Of a stretch of 64,000 nucleotides of DNA, positions 58,484 through 64,000 are shown piece after piece (positions within the stretch are counted from its first letter, which is position 1; every line of letters begins with the position of its first letter). The stretch is taken from NCBI GenBank assembly GCA_963920705.1, contig OY987225.1, positions 32,403,458 through 32,467,457 of the forward strand. The letters run 5' to 3'. This DNA comes from Odiellus spinosus (taxonomy: Eukaryota; Arthropoda; Arachnida; Opiliones; Phalangiidae). Below the pieces are notes generated by a model. That model was not told the DNA's origin. It saw only the letters and a list, made by a program, of their open reading frames with translations, and did no database searches. A program made the translations under genes and the position numbers.

Positions 58484-59099
58484 GGGGAAAGGTATACGTA
58501 GAGAGAAAATGAGGGGTTATCTTAATGCGAACGAATCTCTGGAGAATTCCCGCGCTTTTCCTAAAAGTCGGTGTTGGAAACTAGGAAAAAGAGGCGAGTG
58601 TTTCGTTTGTTCATCTTATTTCAGACAATTGAATGGATTATAATGGGAACTAGAAAGGACAGTAGGAGGTTTGTAATTATAATATATACGGCGATATATA
58701 TATTTCTCGCTTCAGACTCGTTACTTCAAATTGTTTAAACAAAGGTTAAGAAGTGAGAGAAACTGATAGAAAAAAAAAATAAAATAAAATTTCGGAGTGG
58801 AAAAGCTCCGAGACTTCTAATTCTTTCTAATGAATCTAAATTGCCTCGCTTTAGTGAAATAAACATTCTTACCTTCAGCTTTTCTTATTTGTCTAATTTG
58901 AAAGTTAAAATCGGTTTGCCATTTTGAACGCGTATGTACAGATTTTTTAAATTACAGACTTGGATTACGGTATATTTAAAAAAAACTTGTTTCAAAATTA
59001 GTTCAATTAAGAATTAATTATATTAAATGAAACCTATATTAGATTTTACCATATTTATGAAATATGTAAATAATCTAGATTATTAGGGGTTGGAGCGGG

Positions 59100-59565
59100 A
59101 GTGACAATTAGCAGACGATGGTTTAAAACGTTGGTTTTTTCACATGCCTCTTGTTTTGGATATGAGATCGCGTGTTTTGGGTTTGAGATTACGTGTTTTT
59201 CCTATGAAATCGCGTGTTTTCGCTAGATGAAATCGCGTGTTTTCGCTAGATGAAATCGCGTGTTTTTGCTAGATGAAATCGCGTGTTTTTGCTAGATGAA
59301 ATCGCGTGTTTTTGCTAGATGAAATCGCGTGTTTTTGCTAGATGAAATCGCGTGTTTTCGCTAGATGAAATCGCGTGTTTTCGCTAGATGAAATCGCGTG
59401 TTTTCGCTAGATGAAATCGCGTGTTTTCGCTAGATGAAATCGCGTGTTTTCGCTAGATGAAATCGCGTGTTTTCGCTAGATGAAATCGCGTGTTTTCGCT
59501 AGATGAAATCGCGTGTTTTTGCTATGAAATCGCGTGTTTTTGCTATGAAATCGCGTGTTTTATTC
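59100..59565 (+). repeat. 23-bp minisatellite GCTAGATGAAATCGCGTGTTTTC
   Basis: About 18 units with variants TTTTT/TTTTC and, at both ends, shorter units lacking AGAT. The array runs directly into the right half of an F5 element. Confidence 0.94.
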
Positions 59566-59701
59566 TTAAACCAAAGGTACAGGAGCTTCTTTTGATTGGT
59601 CAGAGGTTCTCATTTTAATCCAATACCAAAATCAGCTTTTTCTACACTTCCTGATTGTTTTACTACTAATAATAAATAAATTTTCATTCTTCACCCTCCC
59701 T
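59566..59701 (-). mobile_element. F5 element, right half, next to the 23-bp array
   Basis: AACCAAAGGTACAGGAGCTT, CTTTTGATTGGTCAGAGGTT and CATTCTTCACCCTCCCT before TTAA (59702-59705), matching the right halves of the copies at 42021 and 46037. Its left half is not present. Confidence 0.82.
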
Positions 59702-59705
59702 TTAA

Positions 59706-61290
59706 AGATAAAGTTGCTAGATTGAAGGCGCCAAGTATCGAAGAACGCTGACTTTTCGAATTGATTAGAGCGTATAGAGTTGATTCTCCATTTTCTCTCG
59801 TATTATGACCGATTTTGAGAGGAGGTTTGGTCCCGATATACGCCGAGATTGGGCGTTAGCCCAAGCCCGGCTCTTTATTTTAAATCGCCCCCGGATGGCT
59901 ATTCTGTCTCTCTCTCTCTCTCTCTCTCTCATCGGCTGCCCACCCTTAGAAGTTTCCCCTCGTTTGCCCAACCTAATGACTCTTAAAAGTCAAAGTTGTT
60001 TGAGCTTTTAAAAACTAGTCACCCGTTAAATTAAATCTTATTCCTTCTTTCGTGGTAGTATATCCCGATTCTCGCGAGAGGGGGACCAAATTTTCATATC
60101 TTTTCTTTATATATCGGCCTATTTTCTTACTCTTCCCTGTTCAACACCTCGAGGTGTAAATTTTAAGTTTTGACTGGTTTTGTAAACCAGGTTCTTTTTA
60201 GCAAAAAGCGCGTGGTGCATTGATTTTTGGGCCTCTTATTATTTTAATTTCAAATATCGCGAAATTCGTCGAATTAAATCAATTATTTGGTATATAAATA
60301 GTTTTAAATGTTCAAAAGAAACTAAAAGTTGATAGAAATTCGTAAGCAATCGATTACTTTTAAAAGTAATCCGGTAATTGGTCCCTAAAGTCCTTCGACG
60401 ATTACTTTTAACGATTAATAACGACTGTAAATTTTGTTTAAAGTTTCATATCTTAAACTTGTGTTTGAATTTCGTGTAGAGTGATTAATCGTCCAATCAG
60501 CGGTCGCGAGTGTTTACTTTACATATTTCGTATAGAAATCTAATAAATTGTCTCATGGCGCGCGATTCCTTATTTTTTTTTTTTTTTTTACGATTTCGCG
60601 CCCTTTTTCAATTTTTTCAAATTAGGCTTAGCGCAAATATGGCTATTTCAAGAATTTACAAGTTTTAAAGTCAGTTTATAACTTCGCCCAGATATCTGTT
60701 CGGTTAACAGATATCTGGAGATAGTTATATGAGAACTATTGTAAAGTTTTTAAGAGCTTAAACTCAATTCACGATCAAAATTGAACTCATTCAACTCGCG
60801 GACGCGTGTCCATGCAGCGAATTAATTTTATTTTTATGATTATAAAAGTACTTGTTGGAATTGAATAATTAGGTGCTATATGATTGATTTTCCCCGCAAA
60901 CTCGACGAACTTATCTACATTTATCGAATATGTATAAAATTTTACAGACGTCTAATCAATCTTATTTTTTACATATCCTTTGGCGACAGTACTAGAAAGT
61001 TGCGTCTGTAGCACTCACGCACCAATACCTTAAAGTTCTCGTTTTTTTTCGTACGACTGTTGTTAAATGGAATTCTATACCGAATAACATTGTTTCCCTC
61101 TCAAGTTTTGCCTCCTTTAAGTTAAAACTGCTCGCGTATATGGGTGTTTGAGTGGTTCAAACATTTTGTGCACTGATGAGATTGCGCAACTTTTATTAAT
61201 CCTGGATATACTGAATTATTTTTGGATATTATCCGTTTGCTTAAAAATTTAGCTTAACCAAACGTAATTAACGATAATTATCGTAAAAAG
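59706..61290. other. Non-coding stretch
   Basis: Contains a short TC run near 59910 and a T-run near 60575. Overlapping small frames at 59765-60011 cross the TC run and are not genes. Confidence 0.35.
60688..60718. other. Perfect 13-bp hairpin
   Basis: CCAGATATCTGTT, loop CGGTT, AACAGATATCTGG. A TTAGGCTTAGCGCAAATATG segment lies 60 bp upstream, so it may be the centre of a decayed foldback element. Confidence 0.5.
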
Positions 61291-61605
61291 GTAGGAATTT
61301 GTGGATTAAGTATTTTTACGAAAAAGACCGCGTGAAAGCGACCTTATCATTGGTGCCATGCAGAGAATCAACTATAGGCTCTACAATAGCGAAATCACGC
61401 GACCATAGTGACGTAATATTGGCGGGAATTTTTATTTTAAAACATTTCGAAAATGGCGATTATAAAATATGTATTTTTACAGTCGCTGTAATTTTGTTCT
61501 ATGACATATGTATATATATTTTGAATCGTTTTTTAACGATCTTTCCGAAAATATAACTCAATTTCAATTTGAAGTTCGTAAAAAACCCGTGAGATTATCA
61601 CTTTA
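61290..61605 (+). repeat. Dispersed repeat family B, copy
   Basis: GGATTAAGTATTTTTACGAA, GCGTGAAAGCGACCTTATCA, CGAAATCACGCGACCATAGT, ATGACATATGTATATATATT and TTTTTTAACGATCTTTCCGA, ending near ATCACTTTAA. Confidence 0.85.
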
Positions 61606-62600
61606 ATAATCCTTTATCATCTGATTTAAAACTTATAGGATAAAATATTCATCCATGGCTTTTCTTAAGTCTTTGTATAATAAATCTCGACTATTACTAA
61701 GCTCTAATTAAATTGTGACACGCAAACACGCGTGAACAACTCAAAACCCTATATATGCGGTACTCGAAAATAATATTATGTAAATTAGCTTTTAAAAGTT
61801 CTCTAAAGGTCCGATATAAATTGTAACGTTTTATATATTTTAAATAAACTTCCCAAATTAATTCTTCGACAGTATGTTGTGGTTGGGACTAATTACGTTT
61901 TTAGTGGACATTTTAAATTTTCTAACGTAATTAGTTTGAGTCACAATTCGTCTAAAGTGGTCCCTTTCTAAATCTTTCAATTGTTTATTCAAATTAAGTT
62001 TATAAATATGGTAATTTTAAATTCATTACTTAAATTTAAATTATGATTGCGAGCCTATAGGTTGAAAATCAATCCCCTTAGAAGAAAATTGAAGTAAATT
62101 ATCGTGCGAATAATACATAATATATAAAAATTAATCCTACATGGGATTATATTTTTTAGTTAAAACGGCATATTTAAAATTTCATACCTTTGAGTTAAAG
62201 TGTCAGGAAATATGAATAATAAATATTTTATTTTGCCATTTTGGGGTAATATTATTATTATTTTAGTAATATTGTTTTATTTTATCATTTAATAAGTTAA
62301 TTGTAATGATAAATAGTTTTAAGCAAACGGATAATTTTGAATATAATTAAAATAAAAATTCCTAACACTATCTAAAACTATTAAAACATTTAAACTCATG
62401 ATTAAAAAATAACACGTATATATTTTGAATATATTAGCAATGACTTACCCTGAATTAAAGATAGCAAAACTTGAGCCATAATTAGTAGTAACATCTCGGT
62501 AATTATTATAATTTTTTTTTTTAATTTTCTTTTTGTCGTCAAACGTTGTTATATAGTATATAGTTTTGTTGATATTAGATATAAGTCTTTCCCGGTCTTT
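61606..62600. other. Non-coding stretch
   Basis: Very AT-rich; no feature recognised. Confidence 0.35.
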
Positions 62601-62609
62601 TTAATATCT

Positions 62610-62960
62610 CTTTTGGGGGTCCTAAACGTTGTCCGGCTTCTGTTTCGCGTGTCTCTTAACTAAAACCCGTCAGTTTCTCATCTCTCGACTCTCAAAAGTC
62701 GACTCGTGCACTCTTTGGTCTCCACGCGTTTTCATCCCCTCGCCAAATCTCTCTCTTCCTCTCTCCTCTCTCTCTCACAATTCTCCACTACTCTTAAACC
62801 TCCCAAATTCCCAGCTTCTCTGTCCCCTTCTTATCCGCCCGTGTCCCACCCCTCGAGCATTGCCTCCGACTCGTTTGTCTCTTCTAAAACTCGGCTTCTA
62901 TTCAACCGAATTTACCGACGGAGGTGTCCTCTTTCGACGGTACCTCGAAATACAATGTGT
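62610..62960 (+). promoter_or_regulatory. Pyrimidine-rich, GC-richer stretch; possible promoter or 5' UTR
   Basis: Dense CTCTCTC and TCCTCTC tracts with CGCG motifs, unlike the AT-rich flanks. A 167-residue frame at 62629-63132 would need a non-ATG start. It is low-complexity and ends in a poly-T-encoded hydrophobic tail, so it is not called as a gene. The stretch could be the leader exon of the gene whose exon starts at 63896. That is inference from position and composition. Confidence 0.3.
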
Positions 62961-63172
62961 TGTTAAAAAAACCTCATTAAAACTTAGAAAAAAAAAGCCC
63001 TGTTGTTGTTTTTGGGTGTATTTTTTGGGGGTTTTTTTCACCCTTTTTTTCTTGATATTTTTCTGTTTATTTGTATCTAAGATTATGCGAAGTTTTTCCC
63101 TTGTTAAACAATATGTTTTTGAGTTTAAGTGATCCATTTTGAAATTAATGACATTAATTAACTAAATTTACC

Positions 63173-63655
63173 TAAGCCTTTGTCGATTAAATTGTTTGAA
63201 AGTCGATTAATTGGGCAAAATAACCTTGTCGATCATTTGAAAGTCGATCAATTGGGCAAAACAAACGTGTCGATCATTTGAAAGTCGATCAATTGGGCAA
63301 AACAATCTTGTCGATCATTTGAAAGTCGATCAATTGGGAAAAACAATTTGTGGATCATTTGAAAGTCGATCAATTGGGTAAAACAAACTTGTCGATCATT
63401 TGAAAGTCGATCAATTGGGTAAAACAAACGTGTCGATCATTTGAAAGTCGATCAATTGGGAAAAACAATTTGTGGATCATTTTAAAGTCGATCAATTGGG
63501 AAAAACAATTTGTGGATCATTTGAAAGTCGATCAATTGGGTAAAACAAACGTGTCGATCATTTGAAAGTCGATCAATTGGGTAAAACAACCTTGTCGATC
63601 ATTTGAAAGTCGATCAATTGGGCAAAACAACCTTGTCGACCATTTGAAAGTCAAT
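63173..63655 (+). repeat. 41-bp minisatellite
   Basis: About 12 units of TGTCGATCATTTGAAAGTCG followed by ATCAATTGGGCAAAACAACCT. Variants include GGG(C/T/A)AAAACA, and TTTGTGGATC in place of TGTCGATC. It lies 240 bp upstream of the terminal exon, probably in its intron. Confidence 0.95.
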
Positions 63656-63895
63656 CAATATCGGATAGTTTTCTAGGATAAGGACATTTTAGAATAAAAA
63701 TAGATACGATTATATTTTTTTAATTTTCTCTTTGGATAAGTTAACTCTAATGATAAATAGTCTATTTTTAAGCAACCGGATAATATTTGAATATAATTCA
63801 ATTGATCTATATATCCAATTAATAAAAATTACCCAAAATCCTAGCACAAATTATTGATCATTTTTTAATGTTTTTATTTTTAATTGTCTTTGCAG

Positions 63896-64000
63896 ATATG
63901 TATTCTCTTGGTGAAAGGCAAGAAAGAGGAACTGTCTTTGATACTTCCTTACCAGTTGATGTTGGCAGCAGCCCTACTCTCCCCTCACCCAGTTCCAGCC
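63896..64000 (+). CDS. Partial exon of an unidentified gene, open at the window edge
   Basis: A strong 3' splice site (TTTTTAATTGTCTTTGCAG, ending at 63895) leads into GC-richer sequence quite unlike the intron-like DNA before it. Two of three frames stay open to the window end. The frame beginning after two bases gives MYSLGERQERGTVFDTSLPV, then a serine/proline-rich segment, and looks the more natural. The other open frame starts ICILLVKGKKEE. No domain is visible in 35 codons and I do not recognise the gene. The ATG near the start could be an initiator if the upstream exon is untranslated. Confidence 0.5.
   Translation, partial: MCILLVKGKKEELSLILPYQLMLAAALLSPHPVPA

Noticed and set aside
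62629-63132. 167-residue plus-strand open frame
   Set aside because: Needs a non-ATG start, is low-complexity (serine/leucine/proline from CT tracts, then phenylalanine from T-runs), and has no domain.
1-64000. tRNA, rRNA or snRNA genes
   Set aside because: No cloverleaf with a GGTTCGAATCC-type B box or recognisable rRNA or snRNA core was found by eye. A covariance-model search would be needed to exclude small RNAs.

Overview
The window looks like AT-rich animal nuclear DNA: long non-coding stretches, small exons with GT..AG junctions, and a dense load of short non-autonomous transposons and minisatellites. There are no bacterial-type gene runs. The one clear gene encodes Beaten-path (Beat)-type immunoglobulin domains. 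That family is best known from arthropods, so an arthropod is the most likely source. The class or species cannot be told from this sequence.

Left edge (819-4023, minus strand): six exons of a Beat-like cell-surface Ig protein. The reading frame is continuous across all five introns. The exons encode Ig1 (two exons), Ig2 (two exons) and a second, diverged copy of the Ig2 exon pair. Both Ig2 cassettes start and end in phase 1. They could be joined in series to give three Ig domains, or used as alternatives. The signal-peptide exon(s), upstream at higher coordinates, and the C-terminal exon(s), beyond the left edge, are not found.

Middle (about 4.1-62.6 kb): no convincing coding sequence. Most of the recognisable content is repeats. 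(1) Three inverted-repeat families, here MITE-A (8 copies), MITE-F7 (2) and MITE-F8 (2), begin CAGAA or CAAGAA and are flanked by 7-bp target duplications. (2) Several families insert at TTAA and share the terminus AGGGAGAATG or AGGGAGGGTG but have unrelated interiors (F3, F4, F5); F9 also uses TTAA but has different ends. (3) A further family (F6) has GTGTGAACGCGGC-like ends. (4) Dispersed repeats without visible inverted ends are named B, C, D, E and F10. (5) Minisatellites have units of 13 to 71 bp. Four of these arrays lie inside or against a MITE, suggesting that the arrays grew from MITE interiors. Nested insertions place family B as older than MITE-A and MITE-F8.

Right edge (62.6-64 kb): a pyrimidine-rich, GC-richer stretch, a 41-bp minisatellite, then a 3' splice site and the start of a GC-richer plus-strand exon that runs off the window. 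This is probably a second gene, not identified.

Family names (A, B, C, D, E, F3-F10) are labels made for this window. Boundaries of families without visible ends are approximate.
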